DNA of 64,000 bases from Oryza sativa Japonica Group (GCF_034140825.1 NC_089035.1:35499501-35563500), one strand, 5' to 3'. Counted from the stretch's first letter, positions 12,801 to 27,314 are shown. A program made the numbers and translations. The notes: generated by a model from the letters alone, not told the origin.

Positions 12801-14497
12801 ACTAGCAAATTGCCCATACGTTACAACGGAATTTTAATTAAAGAAAATTATCATTAACCCATCATTATCGTCTCTTAAATTATCGTACATATTTGTTACT
12901 GACATGTGGACCATTTGATCCCATTATGTTCTTTTTTTTTCATTCTCACAAGAAGCAGAAAGTTGTTGGGAGTAATTGACATGTGGGCCTTTATCCTCTC
13001 CTTTTTTCTCTTAAAAAAATTGGGGAGTTGGTGGTGGGGTGATGACAGAACCACCACCACCACTTTATAAAGGAGCTGTTCAGATTGATGCCATTTTCAA
13101 CCATACCATTTTTTGGCAAAGTTGCTAAAAAATATCTGTGTTTAGTTTGTTGCCAAATTTGGTAAATACATTAGTATAAATATATCTACATGCAACTTGG
13201 TTGAGTTCGTATAATGAGGTTCTCAACCTTCACTCCCTTGTTTTCTACGCGCACGCTTCCTAACCTGCTAAATGGTGTGTTTTTTATAAAAAAAATTCTA
13301 TAGGAAAGTTGCTTTTTAAAAAATCATATTAATCTACTTTTTAAAAAAGTTTTGGCTCTATGTAAATCTCACATGCTACTCTAGATAAGCATAACTGCTT
13401 GTAGAATCGTCATGCAACAAGGTTTGCTTCTAATGTATATTCTAGTTCAAATCTAACACTAGAAATGATGTAAGAGATAGTACATGTATGCAAACAGAAT
13501 ATAAAAGCGCAACACCAGTTACCTTGGAAGGTTGGTGGTAAGCTACCCAAAGTAAATGTTTCAAACTTAATATAGTCTATTTTATACTTCTCTTTGTTCT
13601 TTGCAATGATTGGATTTGCAACATCCTGTGCAATTCTGCAGATAGCCTACAGGTTGAACACAAAGTTAGTCCTATTGTCAACCAGAAACAATCTACAGCA
13701 GAAGAGTACCTTGTTGAGGTAAGGCCACATCAACTCCAAAAACCTGTTCAGCCAATCAAGCTAACAACAAAGCGGAGAAAAATAAGGATATCAGAATAGT
13801 TACAGTTACTATTATTCAAGTGCATGAGTTTTCTTCAGCAAACAGTTAATAGCTTAAAAGAACGAAGCATACTCTATCATAGTCAGGATTCTTGAGCCAC
13901 AAAGGAATTTCAGGAAGGGTGTCATCCAAAGAATCTGAGTCATATTCCACCAGTGGGCGAACTTTGACATTCTGAGAGGTAGTCAGGATAATAAAAAACC
14001 ATGTGATTCATAAAACATATTAAATTAGTAGCAATAGTATTTGCAATGATGTCCCATTTACATACTATGTGAAAGAACTATTTCATTAGAGATGCAACTA
14101 ATCCAAGTGACAACACCAACTTGTGATACAAGTGTGATATCCAGAACCAGAATATAAGAATTGAATTAGGAATGTGATATGCAAAGAAGGAAATCAATCC
14201 TTGATGACTCAGTGACCCCAAGTGTTTCTTCTTAACAGCGCTTTCAGATTGTTCCCAGATTATTTTTGGTTAAATGAGTAGACATCTACTGACAGAGCAG
14301 TTATTAAATAACAAAAGTATCACCACATAGCAACAAAATGAAATGATACAATAACTACATAGCAAGAATGAGATAAACATGATCACCTTCACATCGGTTG
14401 GCTGGAAGTAGATGAAGAGGAAGTAACCGATAACAATACCAACTGAGAATCCAATGCAAAATCCAATGAAACTAAGCACCATGCTGACTATGCCCAT
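9845..14497 (-). CDS. Plant synaptotagmin / SMP-C2 tether, copy A (520 aa)
   Basis: Twelve exons on the minus strand, in coding order: 14387-14497, 13873-13971, 13710-13760, 13523-13646, 12145-12263, 11960-12061, 11802-11876, 11567-11643, 11253-11499, 10862-11164, 10622-10747, 9845-9973. Layout: N-terminal membrane hairpin or anchor (about 5-31), lipid-binding SMP domain (about 66-245), C2A (about 258-370), C2B (about 400-505). Plant SYTs tether the ER to the plasma membrane and act in membrane repair and stress. All introns are GT-AG except the one after exon 9, which starts GC. Compared with its neighbour SYT-B, the C2A calcium-loop Asp at 276 is Gly, and 16 residues are missing from the linker before C2B. 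The frame is intact, so it is probably functional but with altered calcium response. The orthologue number is not certain. Confidence 0.9.
10172..10409. mobile_element. Decayed Stowaway-like MITE in the SYT-A intron between exons 11 and 12
   Basis: It begins cttcctccgttcc and ends gagggag, flanked by TA on both sides (10170-10171, 10410-10411). That matches the Stowaway (Tc1/mariner) terminal consensus ctccctccgt and its TA target. The interior is AT-rich and non-coding. Confidence 0.6.
12430..12679. mobile_element. Stowaway MITE in SYT-A intron 4
   Basis: A nearly perfect 250 bp element. The left end ctccctccgtttcgggttat is answered by aaacggagggag at the right, with TA duplicated on both sides (12428-12429, 12680-12681). 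It is absent from the corresponding intron of SYT-B, so it arrived after the SYT gene duplication. Confidence 0.9.
13073..13345. repeat. Two truncated MITE fragments in SYT-A intron 4
   Basis: Positions 13073-13205 match the reverse complement of the MITE at 2789-2962, truncated on the right. Positions 13235-13345 match the family found at 22414-22650 and 26462-26663 (shared motif ttctataggaaagttgcttt). Together they make this intron of SYT-A much longer than its SYT-B counterpart. Confidence 0.5.
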
Positions 14498-15620
14498 CTC
14501 GGATTTCTTCTAAAACCTCCAAATATATACCATATTTCTATCAAAAGTTGCACAGACAAAGAACATAAGAAGATGAGGCTAAAAGGCATTACTCAAGTAA
14601 ATTAATCGACCGATACACGTCACCCCAATAAATTATGAGGGTACAACCAGAATGAGCTAAACCCATAGAACTAGCTAGTCCCTCTTTTTTGTGCTAATAT
14701 ACTATTCAGATCATGAAAATATCCCCAACTTTTGCAAATAGATTTGAACTAATTATCCCGTTATCATGAAGCAATTTCCTACTCTACAAGCTGTAGGGAG
14801 CTAATGTGCCATCAATCAAGATTTTTTCCCCCACAGAATGAAAGAAATGCTTCATTCAAGTACACAACACAACACAAGTAAAAAATCCTCACAAAAAAAG
14901 AACAGGTAAAGAAATATGTTTAAAGTTTTAGAAAATATAGAAAACAAAGGCTAGCAAAGCGAATGCCGAATGGTTTGGCAAGACAAAGATGTAAGAGTTT
15001 ATGAAGAGGACAATACTTGCAAATTTCGAACATAGCACACAGATTTCAGAATAGTATAGGGTGGCACCACTCAAGTTGCGATGTGCTATTTAAATAGCTA
15101 AGCGAGAATAGAAAAGAGGGTGTTTCGAATGGTGGAAGCAAAGAACCTCAATGGTGGCAACTTTGCGTGTTGTTTATTGCTTGATGGTCCACCTGATGCT
15201 TTAATCTTTGTTCATATAGGACAAAATTTCGAGATAGGACAGAATTTTCTTACAGGGTGGCAGAATTTGCTCTTGTTGGATTTGAAATCATCGTTTCAGA
15301 TTAATTCGGTCCAATTAATTTACTCTCGTCAGATGTGATCACTCAAGAGCTCGATCAAAGATTACAAGATCAAGCAGTAGGCGATGGAACTGAGAGAAAG
15401 TTGATCTCAACACAGTGTAGACAACTAACAAAACATTACAGGACCAAACAGATGTTTAAGACATCTAAAAAAACATGTTTTGGAGCAAAGGAAATATATA
15501 CAGGCCTTTTAACCACATTTATTGGCAAACTGTTTTGTGGCAACAGCCAACATTCGTACGTATCCTCCTGTACCTCGCATTGTTCAAGCATTCGCCTGTG
15601 TTGGTGCTTCCTCGCAGTTT
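14498..15620. other. SYT-A 5' leader/promoter and SYT-B 3' UTR
   Basis: SYT-A starts at 14497 on the minus strand and SYT-B ends at 15621 on the same strand, so this 1.1 kb must hold SYT-A's promoter and 5' UTR and SYT-B's terminator. Unlike the SYT-B upstream region it has no GC-rich block. No RNA gene or transposon was recognised. Confidence 0.5.
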
Positions 15621-18600
15621 CTATGAAGTTCTCCACTGCAACTCGATTTGAATCTGACCGGTTTTTGAGTCGATGAGATGGTACGTTTCATTAATCCGCT
15701 TATTACTGATCACGTCTGCGAGGTTTATATCAATGTAGCCTAAAGTTTCCTGAAAAAGGAAAAAAAAAACAAATGCATCAGTATAATATATTTTCAGTAG
15801 TCTTCAATTCCGTGCAGAATTCAAGCAAGTAAATCTTGAAAATGACTGTAATATTCCCAACCATATGAATATGCTCATTAAAGTTGATATTCCAAAACAA
15901 ACCAATGCAGCAAGTTAACATTTATTCCGAGTAGAGGCAATGCTAGGTCAGAACGATAAAGGGCAGAAATTTCATGTAAAAAATTGTACCTTGCCATGTA
16001 TCAACCATTTTTTGGGGGGTTTACTTAGGACTTCAACATGTAGTTTGTCATTTGCAGGGGGATCCTCACAAACAAACTCAATCTCCTCCTCCCATCGCGG
16101 ATCCCTGTTTTTCTTGATCACCTGAAAGAGAAGAAGTTTGTGGAGGTTAAGGGGCATGAAATCATATCATTATCATTTTCAGTAGTGATATTGAAGCTCA
16201 TAACATTCTGAAGATAAAATACCTTCGTTTTCTTCTCGTTTCCTTTGAAAATTATTCTTGCATATGGGTTAGTGTGATGCTTGCCTTCAAGATCTTGAGC
16301 TTCATGAACAACAACATAAAGCAGCCCACCACCAGCTGGAGTACCATCAGGAGCTTTCCCTACTACGTCTGTACCTTGGACATCTTTCTCTATATCGTCT
16401 TCCTTGAAAGGTTTATATGTCATCTCCAGAGTAATTTGACCACGAGACTTCTCATTATGTATGTCATTTGGATCCATGGTCTTAAGCAAGTTATAGGTTG
16501 TAACTTTAGTTTCCTCTGGGGGAAGTTCTTTCAACAGAATCTTGTTCATGCCCATCTTGTCGTGCTTTCCAACCTGGATATACAAAAAGAACTAAATCTG
16601 CAGTCTTTGGTAACATGGCACAAGAGAAGAATAGTAAAACAAAGCTATTCCATGCCTGTTCCCAGTCGAAGACTTTAATTTCCAGTTCTTGAGTTTCAGG
16701 ATCTGTCACAACAAATTTGAAATCTTCGTTCCACTCTGGATTAAGATTACCGCGCTTCACTGTTGTTTTCTTGGATGGAAGCTTGTCATCTGACATTGTA
16801 AGTTTCACATATGGGTCTGATTTACCCAGCAGATCCTTCTTTTGCAGATTTTGAGCTCTTAAAACTTTCACAAGTAGAATACCGACAGGCCTTTTAGAAG
16901 CTCTGTAAATATATGGAAACTATTAGCAAGAGTCATTTAAAAAAAGAACAGTACATAAACCATAACAGAGTCAGTGATAAAAGATTTCACTTCGAGGGAT
17001 CCATTATAGGCACTTCAAGTGTCTTTGGCCACAAATACATGCTCGCAACTTGCTTCTTGATGGTCTCCTGCAGATACACACACAAAAAAAGGTGGTCACA
17101 ACATAAGTATTTTTACTGAATGGAGTCAGATAGATACCACACAACAAGTTCGTTAAGTGGCACAGTTACAACAGTGAGTGAGCTAGATACATCAGACCTA
17201 GGCTTAAGCCATCAAACTATTACTACACAGAAAAGTCTTTGCTTGAGGTACACAAGAATGCTCTGAAAAGGAGGAAGATGTAGTAACATATTACAAATTT
17301 GCTTCAGGATTCCCGGATCACCATGGCGGACTTTCATCTCTGTTCGACCAGTTGGTCTCACAGTGAACTACTAACATATTACCAGTTTGCTGTGCAATTT
17401 AAAAGCGTAGTTAGCAAAGCTTTTTTGGTGGTCAACTTGGCACCACATCTGGCTCACTGTTCAGTGGTCCAACCAGCGGTTAATGGTTAGGACGGTGGTG
17501 ATGGTGGATCGAAAGTGTAAACAGAGTATGGTATTGCCTTATGAACTAAAGTAGAATAGTGTGGGATCACAGGCCCCATTGGTTTGGGGCACATCTCCAT
17601 AAGGCTCAGGTTTGATTGTCACCCCAACACTGTTTTGGCAGAAGCTTGTCTCTCACGCCTGAACCTGCACGGTTTTCTTCTGTTTTCTCTGGAAACTGTC
17701 AGGTTCAATGGCTCAAGTGTGTGCATTGGTTTCTTGTGTTTTTTGGGTTTAACTGATGGTCTGATCTGGCATTGTATAACTATGCTTAAACAGAGTTGTA
17801 GTACTTTCATGATAGGGGTACTTAACCTATACCTATGCGGCTGTGTTTAGCAAGTTCAATGAACATTCCAATGGTATAAAAATATTTTCACATGACAAGA
17901 TTCAAATTAGTAGTCAGGAATACCTGAACAAAACTGTAAAGAATAGGAATAGCCATTACATCTGCTCCAAGAAGTTTTAGCCCAAAATCGACATGTGGCT
18001 GCAAGACCAACATTAAAAATAGTTTTAAAAAAAGGAGTGGATCAACAGGGGCTGCTAATGACAAGTATTATATTGCCAAACCTTCTCCATGAGAGATACA
18101 AGGATTTTTGCAAAGCACGGGATTGTAGCCACCAAAGGTTTTAGAGTAATACGAGGTGAAGCAAAGACTTGTAGATCCACAACCTGAAATAGATCGTGAA
18201 CAAATGAAGATTTCACATGGCTGAATTCTATATCCTAAAGTAAGCAACAATTCTATTTAAGCTCATCACAGAAAATTTTAAGACCTGGATAGTTGCTTTC
18301 AATCCATAAGCCTTTACGACAACAGTGACATTCGGATTTGCTGCCCACTTAAGAGATGGCTCCATTATCAACTCCTGCTCTTCTGTAACATATGCTTTCA
18401 TTCCTGAGAAAGAAACCATGAGATTTTTTTACATGTTTGCAACATCTTGTAAAAACAGTAGACCCATAAAGAATAAATATGAAACAATTAATAGGACATT
18501 ATTAGCTATACATGGGTATGGCGATGTATAGCGGCCATTAATTATGCATAAGCAATAACATGATGATGCACAACCCTATCACTAGCGACTGCAATGTCCA

Positions 18601-20144
18601 ATTACTAGACATTACATAGCAGCTTAGCTGGAAGCAAGTAGCAGCAATGCATTCATAATATATATCTGCAGGCAGCTGTATTAAGGCCCAGAACTACTTC
18701 AGAAATCTAATCTAATATAGTGAAAGCTAAGAGCTTTCTTGCAAAAAGGGCCTACTCATGTTGGTGGCAAAACATGGGCCATCAATAAATACTGTTCGTC
18801 AGATTTCAAGAAGCAAGCAATCATAAAGGTCCTTCACAGAACTTCTATCAACATCTAGTAATGGAGTGATATGACTACCGGTGACGCACAAACTATACAA
18901 GATAAGCATAGCTGCTTGCAGAAATGTTGAAACATGATTTGTTTCAAATGAATATTCTAGTTCCAAGAGAACACCAAAAATAATGTAAAAGACTGAGCAT
19001 GTGTGTAATAACATGAGAGTGCAACACAGCTTACCTTGAAAGGTTGGTGGTAAACTACCCAGAGTAAGTGTTTCAAACTCAATAGAATCTATTTTATATT
19101 TTTCTTTATTCTCTGCAATAATTGGATTTGCAATATCCTGTGCAGTTTTGCAGATAGCCTACAGGTTACACAACTTTTATCGTCAACCAGAAGTAATCTA
19201 CAACTTAAGAGTATTAATTTTTATTGTCAACCAGAAGTAATCTTCAACATAAGCGTACCTTGTTGAGGTAAGGCCACATCATCTCCAGAAATCTGCTCAC
19301 CCAATCAATCTAGCAACAGAGAGGACAAAAAAAAAAGGGCATTAAAAGTACTGCAATTACTATTGATCGAGTCCATGAGGTTTCTTCACCAAGTAGTTGA
19401 AAACTTAAAAGATATAGAAGCATACTCTATCACAGTCAGGATTCTTGACCCACAAAGGAATTTCATGAAGGATGCCATCCAAAGAATTTGAGTCATATTC
19501 CACCAGTGGGCAAACTTTGACGTCCTGAAAGGAAATCAGGGGATACATTAGTGTAACAGTATTCACAATTATGTTTCATGTATATCCTGCATGAGAGAAC
19601 CCTTTCTTGGAGATGCAACTAGTCCAAGTGACACCGCATGGGAGAACACAAAAAACGTGTTACCCAGTACCCAGATATATGCATATATAAATCTTAAATA
19701 AGTATCAAACATCAGATGAAAGAACATTACAAACCCACCAAAAAACAGAAGGATACTCATACCACACAGATCTAATGTAAATAATGTGTGGCCAATAAGA
19801 AATGAAGAAGGTTCTGATATGAAAAAAAAATTGAATCAGCTCTTGACGAGTTTATGACCAAAGTGTTTCTTCTTAACAACAACCTCAGACTGTTCCCAAA
19901 CTATTTTGGTTAAATGATTAGAGATCTATTGACAGAGCAGTTACCACATAACACAAGTATTCGCTACACGGCAACAAAATGAAATGGCATACAGTAATAA
20001 ATAAAGAGGAAGATCAAACAAGCATATGCCCACCTTCACCTCGGTTGGCTGGAAGTAGATGAAGAGGAAGTACCCAATAACAATACCAGCTGAGAATCCA
20101 AAACAAAACCCAGAGAAATCAATCAACATGCTGACTATGCCCAT
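15621..20144 (-). CDS. Plant synaptotagmin / SMP-C2 tether, copy B (538 aa)
   Basis: Twelve exons on the minus strand, in coding order: 20034-20144, 19426-19524, 19259-19309, 19035-19158, 18285-18403, 18082-18183, 17924-17998, 16991-17067, 16656-16902, 16223-16573, 15990-16121, 15621-15749. It has the same architecture as SYT-A: membrane anchor, SMP domain, C2A, C2B. Its exon sizes are identical except for a longer exon 10 (117 against 101 codons) and exon 11 (44 against 42). The length and the linker motif KAPDGTPAGGG match canonical Arabidopsis SYT1-type proteins, and the C2A loop residues Asp276, Asp282 and Asp332 are kept. This looks like the conserved member and SYT-A the diverging duplicate. 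The intron after exon 9 begins with GC in both genes. Expected location is ER-plasma membrane contact sites. Confidence 0.92.
17068..17923. other. Expanded SYT-B intron between exons 7 and 8
   Basis: This intron is 856 bp, against 158 bp at the same place in SYT-A (11644-11801). Its ends align with the short intron (for example gtccaaccagcgg, then gtttagcaagtt), and the extra sequence sits in between. I found no clear inverted ends, so the nature of the insertion is unresolved. Confidence 0.5.
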
Positions 20145-21310
20145 CTCAGATTCCTACACCAGCTTTCTACCAGAACTCTCATAGCCAAGCACATAAGAAG
20201 ATGAAACAAAAAGGCATTACTCAGATAAGTTAATCAACCGAACCACGTCACCCTGCTAAATTACAAGGGGACAACCTGAGTAAGCTAACCTACTAGAACT
20301 AGCTAGTACCTCCCCTTTTTTTTCTGCAAGTATCCTATTCAGAGCATGACAATGCCCTAACATCTGCAAACAGGTATTAAACTAATTCCGCCGATCATCA
20401 TGAAGCAATTCCCCACTTTAGAAACTGTAGGGGGTCCATCTATCAAGACTTTCCCCCACGGCACGAATGTAATGCTTCAGACACGTAGACACAAAGAAAC
20501 AAGCAAACAAACATGCTTAAAGTTTCAGAAAATACAGTGAAAACGACACTAAAGGAACTGTGAGAACAAAGCTTAGCAATGCCCTAATGGCTTGGCAACA
20601 CGAAGATGCAAGAGCTTCTGGAGAGGAGAATACATGTAACATTCGAAATGGCCACACGGAATTCAGAAGAATGTAATATAGGGTGGTCATCAGTCAAGTT
20701 GTAATGTGCTAACTACGAATACTTTGGTTGGTGGTCCGGTTGGTTCTTTTTTATGTGGGTTTCAGAATGGATTAATTCTGTCCCTGTAAACTGAAATAGA
20801 GTATTGCTATTAGATATTTCAATATCATCGTTTCGGATTAACTCGGTCCAATCAAATCTACTCACAATGCCCGATTAAACCAACAAGATTGATCAATAGA
20901 TGCCGGAACAAAGCCATCAGCAAAGCACAGATGCGATTCCTCGATCGCGAGATCGATCAAAAACGATTGCAAGATCGAGTAGCAGATGGGCGATGAGTTT
21001 GAAACCGAGTGGATTTACCTCCGTCTCGAATCGGCCGCCGATGGCGTGGTGTCCGTGGGATTCATCTCTTGCCGACGGGAAACCGAAACCGGGGATGCGG
21101 CGGGGAAAAGAAAGGCGCCGGCGAGGAGAGGGTGGTCCGTACGCCGTCGGCGGATGGCGCTCTCAGCGAGCGAGGGCCAGCGACGGCGGGCCATATGCAC
21201 GGGGCGCCGACGCGGCGGCAAGTCGAGACGAGAGGGAGGGAGGAACGCCGCCACTACGCCATGCGCGACAGCGCGAGGTCGCACTCCAGACAATCAGACT
21301 TCAGAAGATG
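20145..21310 (-). promoter_or_regulatory. SYT-B 5' leader and promoter region
   Basis: A GC-rich block at about 21000-21300 stands out against AT-rich flanks. It is placed where a grass 5' UTR first exon of the minus-strand SYT-B would be expected, with ~850 bases of intron-like sequence between it and the ATG at 20144. Open frames here on both strands reflect GC content; none shows a domain. Transcript evidence would fix the splice sites. Confidence 0.45.
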
Positions 21311-21469
21311 AACACAGGGGACTGCTTGGTGTTGGTACCATAGTACTTTTCTCCGTCTTAAAATATTACTATTTATTATATGGTTTTAATTAAGATATGG
21401 ATTTTATCTTGGTTTTTATTAGTATCTTTCTAAATTGTTAAATGATATATTTCAAACCTATTTGATAGA

Positions 21470-21668
21470 GCATCAACTCCTAAATTTAGCTCTAAAAGTT
21501 AGGTCTGGAGTTGAGTTGTGGAGTAGTCTAAACCCAACTCCACGTCTCTATAGTTCATTATGAGAAAGTGCTTCACCTAGCTCCGCTCCTATTTTAGGTG
21601 GAGATGAAACTGTTTAGTTGAGCTTTAAGTCCAGGACAATGGAGCTGGAGCTGTGCCAAACAGGCCCT
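21470..21668. mobile_element. Dispersed non-autonomous element, copy 2
   Basis: The reverse complement matches the element at 3504-3677 along most of its length and ends in ccaaacaggccc, a common terminal motif of rice MITEs. Clear target duplications were not found. Confidence 0.5.
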
Positions 21669-23382
21669 TCGTGCGAAAACTTTATATATATAAGTTATTG
21701 TAAAAATTAGATAAACCATTTTTAAGTTTAAAATAATTAGAACTCAATTGATTATATGCCAATGACTTTTTGTTTTATGTGTTCGTACTTGATCTACGCC
21801 AACTTCAAATTCAAACGCTTTTAGAGGTACAGATCTAGCCAAATTCAAAGAAAAATAACTAGTTGGAGGCTTGGAGTTCCAGTCATCGTCATGATAAAAT
21901 AGTAGTATTGTGTTTGTTCTTTTTTAATGATGTTTAGGGCACTGAAACAATCTCCACTGTATATATTTAATCATTATTTTTCCAAAAAATATAGTCATCA
22001 AAATGATTTAGAGTACTAATATATGATACTATATTTTCATGAAAAATTTGCTTATGCCATTTTCACATTGAATCCTAATGTTTCCTTTTATTTGTTAGTA
22101 TGTTATGTTTTAGAGGTTTGAAACTTTGAATGGTATAAAATGTCATCAATTTGCAAACGGGGGGAGGATTAAAACCATAATATTCATGAAGTATTCTTCA
22201 CAAATATGCGAGGTGGTGGCTAGCCTAGGGAAGAATAGCCCATCCGGATCATCGTAGGAATGGACAATATCAGAAATTCAGAAGTGAAGAGAGCAAAGTA
22301 CTGCTTATAGCATGTGCATCTGCACAAGAGAGATCTAAATAAAGTAGCTTGTGTGCATCAGGAGCTTAGGATTTCCTGAGCTATTGAACTACTAGGAGAG
22401 TAATCCCTTGTTAGGGTGCGTTCGTTTCTGGCGGTTGGGAACTCATTCCTTCCGCACGGAAAACAGAGCGATCCATTATCGTGTGCTTAATTAAGTTTTA
22501 GCTATTTTTTTAAAAAATAGATCAATATGATTTTTTAAGCAACTTTTGTATAGAAACTTTTTTAAAAAAAACACACCGTTTAGGGGTTTGAAAAGCGTGC
22601 ACGCGGAAATCGAGAGGGAAAAGTTGGTAACACTATCTTGCGAACACACGCGACATTGATATAAATCTCTCTCTGCCCTTAAAAATTACTGTCTGTGGCA
22701 TTTTTTTTAAAAAAAGCCCATGAAACATCTTAGAGAAATATGAAATGCATGGAAAAAAGTACCGGTTGAAACATTTTGCTATTGTGCATAAAACATTGAA
22801 TTTCAACATGTGAAACATATAAATTTCTTTTATCAAAATATAATCATTTGTAAAATTTTAGTTGCAACGAATACAATGGTGTAGTATGATTGTAGATGAG
22901 ATAAATAATATAGGAGGAAAAATTGTTTAAAACTTTAAAGCAGAGACTTGAGAGATAGAGTCATGTACATACAAAGCGGACGTACGGTTCTTTTTTATTG
23001 GAGTTTTATAGGATGAATATCATTGTCAGCCCATTTATTTTTTCTCGCATATTTTTTTAGACAATGACATGTGAGGTCATAGATACATGTTACTGGGTGA
23101 AATCCCGCGCGTTGTTGCCAAAGTTTCGTAAGATAGCTAGACGACATAGCTTAAATAAATTGAAATGGTTTATGATAATTTAAAAAGTATATGGAATGAT
23201 GATTCAAATGTAAAAGCAAGGTGATATAGCTTTATAAGAGAAGAAAAGGAAGGAGATAATTTGGTCCATAGATTAATCATCTAAGAACTTAAAAAACAAT
23301 TGATGTGATATGTTTAATGAGAGAATAAAGAAATAATATTAACTAAATGAGGATGAAATACGTCAAGAGAAGAGCCCTATGC
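21669..23382. other. Intergenic AT-rich DNA up to the duplication boundary
   Basis: No gene is seen. One MITE (22414-22650) lies within it. The right limit, 23382/23383, is where sequence similarity to 53248 onward begins, that is, the left edge of the 30 kb duplicated unit. Confidence 0.6.
22414..22650. mobile_element. MITE, family shared with the UBC1 intron 4 element
   Basis: It starts gggtgcgttcg directly after tta. The right side contains cgaacacacg, an imperfect inverted match. The reverse complement of 26462-26663 is homologous (shared tatgattttttaa, agcgtgca). The right boundary is approximate. Confidence 0.5.
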
Positions 23383-23455
23383 GCGGGGGCGTTGTCCTAG
23401 GCACTTGAGAGCTGGGTTGGGTTGGGCTGGGCCATGCCTTTGCACTCTATTATTA

Positions 23456-23721
23456 CTCCGTCTTTCCCAAATCGATCATCATGTAATAGAATCCAAAATT
23501 TCTCAAATTATCGTCATATAATTGCATGGACACAGATTTCATCAGAATACAATTAATACATTATGGGAGAATGTGTGCATGATAGGGTGTAATTGGCATG
23601 GGTTTTAATCGATGCATGCATTGTGGGAGAATGTGTGCATGATGTCTTGATTGATGTGATTTAAATTGTATTTGGTTTTAGTTTCTAAACTTATATGATG
23701 ATCAATGTGGGAAGGAGCGAG
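23456..23721. mobile_element. Stowaway-like MITE upstream of UBC-A
   Basis: Ends ctccgtctttcccaaatcga and, at the right, gggaaggagcgag form imperfect inverted repeats, flanked by TA on both sides (23454-23455, 23722-23723). The same element sits at 53321-53586 in unit 2, so it predates the duplication. Confidence 0.7.
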
Positions 23722-23935
23722 TACATGCCTAAAATACGAGAGCGAAATTGATATAATGGTGGACTTGCAGAGACAAATAATGATCTAACAGGCAAGGTAA
23801 TCTTGATGGTGTGGCCTCATAGAATTTGAGCTTTATAACAATGAATGACTATTAGTGAGTCACAATTTTATAGTAAGGAGGGATTAATAACATCATGAAA
23901 ATATGAATTAGCTGATTTTTTTTAATCGCAAACAA

Positions 23936-24054
23936 GGAATTGTGGTTTGCAACTCCTATATAATTTTTCCACCCTACCGATCCTAAATGGATCACAATCA
24001 CATACTCCTATACCGCAACCCGTTTTGAGCCACCGGCCCACCCCACCCCCCCTA
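23936..24054. promoter_or_regulatory. UBC-A core promoter segment absent from UBC-C
   Basis: This 119-base stretch contains tatataa at 23957-23963, a good TATA box, about 140 bases before the GC-rich 5' UTR. In UBC-C the flanking sequences are joined directly (aatcgcaaacaa followed by cgcacaaaac near 53797). UBC-B keeps homologous sequence around its transposon insertion, so the loss happened in UBC-C. Confidence 0.65.
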
Positions 24055-25223
24055 CGCACAAAACACCGGGACGCGAAGCGGAAAACGAGCGAGCGAGCGG
24101 GGCTCTCCAGTCTCCACCCCGACTCTTCGTGTCCGCTGCGAAAAAAAGGTTAGAACACCACCCCCCCTCCTCTCCCTGATCCCCCTCGCCTCCCCCCTTT
24201 CCCCCCCTCTCTTTGCTCCTCTCCGCCGCAGCAATCCGCCCCTCGATTCGACCAGATCGGCGCGAGTAAGTCCCCGCTACATCCCGATCTGGATCCGCCC
24301 CCGACCTCCGCGTGATTTCCCTCTCCGTGGCGGTGTTTTGGTCGGGTACGTAGATCCGACGCGTGGTGGGGCGGGGGGGTTGTATTGTTTGGGTAAATTC
24401 TGGTGCGCGACGGCGGGGGGGAATTCGGGTTGGTTTCTGACCGAATTTTGATGCCTGTTTGTTCGATCCATTTGTTGTGCAGTGTCGATCTATCGTGTGA
24501 TGTGATTTTTTTCCCCCTGGTCGGTGTGTGTCTTAGTTCGAGTTATTCGGATGTCGATGGGAGATGCTCATGTTTTACTTGTTTTGTCTGTGCTGACCGA
24601 TAGATTCGTTAATCGTTGTGATTGATGTCGGATATGTTTGCCACCATTGTTGATGTGGTTTAGGCGCAGTAGTTGTCGTTTGATTCCTAACAGATCATTT
24701 TACGTATTTGGGAGCAATGCGAATTTATCAAGAATTTGATAACCGCGTTAGTATGTAATCAACGGCTTGTATGCTGGTATGCAGTAGTATTTTATGAACT
24801 TGTGAAATTATAGTTGCATGTGTTGGTATAGTGGAGTAGATACGTGAGAATTTACTACTTTGTCTTACATTAGCTTACGGCATTTATTTTGACTATGGAG
24901 GTTAGGACCATGGACCCATATAACCTTTGTTTATCTTTCTGGTTTACAAGAGAAAGGTCAAGTTTGTATGGATATTAGTGGGTCCATAGGTTTGTAATTT
25001 TAGGATAATTTACTCTGAATGTGTTGATAGCGAAGTTGCTTATGTGGTGAGCTTAATGCTTTTGACTTTTGTTAAAAACAAGTCCCACTGCGTTGCTTTA
25101 TATCTACTTATATCCGATTCCATGTTATGTAAGGATGGATCGAAACATGTTTAAAACTGTAGAACTAATAATATATATTTCATTCTCTTAAGTATGCTAA
25201 TGCAATTTAAGCAGGAGCTTATC
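24055..25223 (+). promoter_or_regulatory. UBC-A 5' UTR exon and leader intron
   Basis: A pyrimidine-rich 5' UTR exon ends at 24265 before gtaagt. A leader intron of 949 bases runs to the acceptor gcag at 25211-25214, and coding begins nine bases later. A long first intron in the leader is usual for plant ubiquitin-pathway genes and often raises expression. Confidence 0.7.
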
Positions 25224-26951
<1,728 letters not shown>

Positions 26952-27314
26952 AACCCCAAGTCCTGAATTCGAATCCACTGCTTAAATGCAGACAAATTTG
27001 TCCCAAGAAACTGTTTATGGGCCATTATTTTCTCCGATTCCTTGCCAGTCGTGTTGTGTCAGATCCATCTAGGATCGTGTCTCGTAGCCCCGACATCAAC
27101 ATATGATCATCGTCCGTCGATAATGAGATAACATATGCTTGCCCGTGATAATTATGATATGGTGGTGGTGATGTTATTTCTGTCATGCGCACACAATATG
27201 GCGCCTAGTGCCTTTTTCTTACCTGGGGTTCCTCGTATTCCAATGGTGGAGTGGAGGTTGAGTAGCTCATGCGAGGAAGCTGCCTGCACGGAGGAGCTTG
27301 TTGATGTAACGTTA
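26952..27314 (+). other. UBC-A 3' UTR
   Basis: Sequence after the stop stays similar between UBC-A, UBC-B and UBC-C (for example ctgtttatgggccattattt and atgataacatatgcttgcc-like stretches), as expected for a transcribed 3' UTR retained after gene duplication. No other gene is present. Confidence 0.6.

Noticed and set aside
20900-21393. Open frames of 92-147 codons around 21 kb
   Set aside because: They overlap on both strands in GC-rich DNA upstream of SYT-B. No domain is seen, and the block is better read as 5' UTR and promoter.
21337-21410. Possible Stowaway end (cttttctccgtcttaaaat)
   Set aside because: Only one end resembles the consensus, and no matching right end or TA pair was found.
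23383-23408. Idea that this is a remnant of an EDR4-like gene left of UBC-A
   Set aside because: Similarity to 53248 onward begins abruptly and covers only the last seven or eight codons of the EDR4-like frame. The simpler reading is that this is original UBC upstream sequence and the EDR4-like gene was fused to it.
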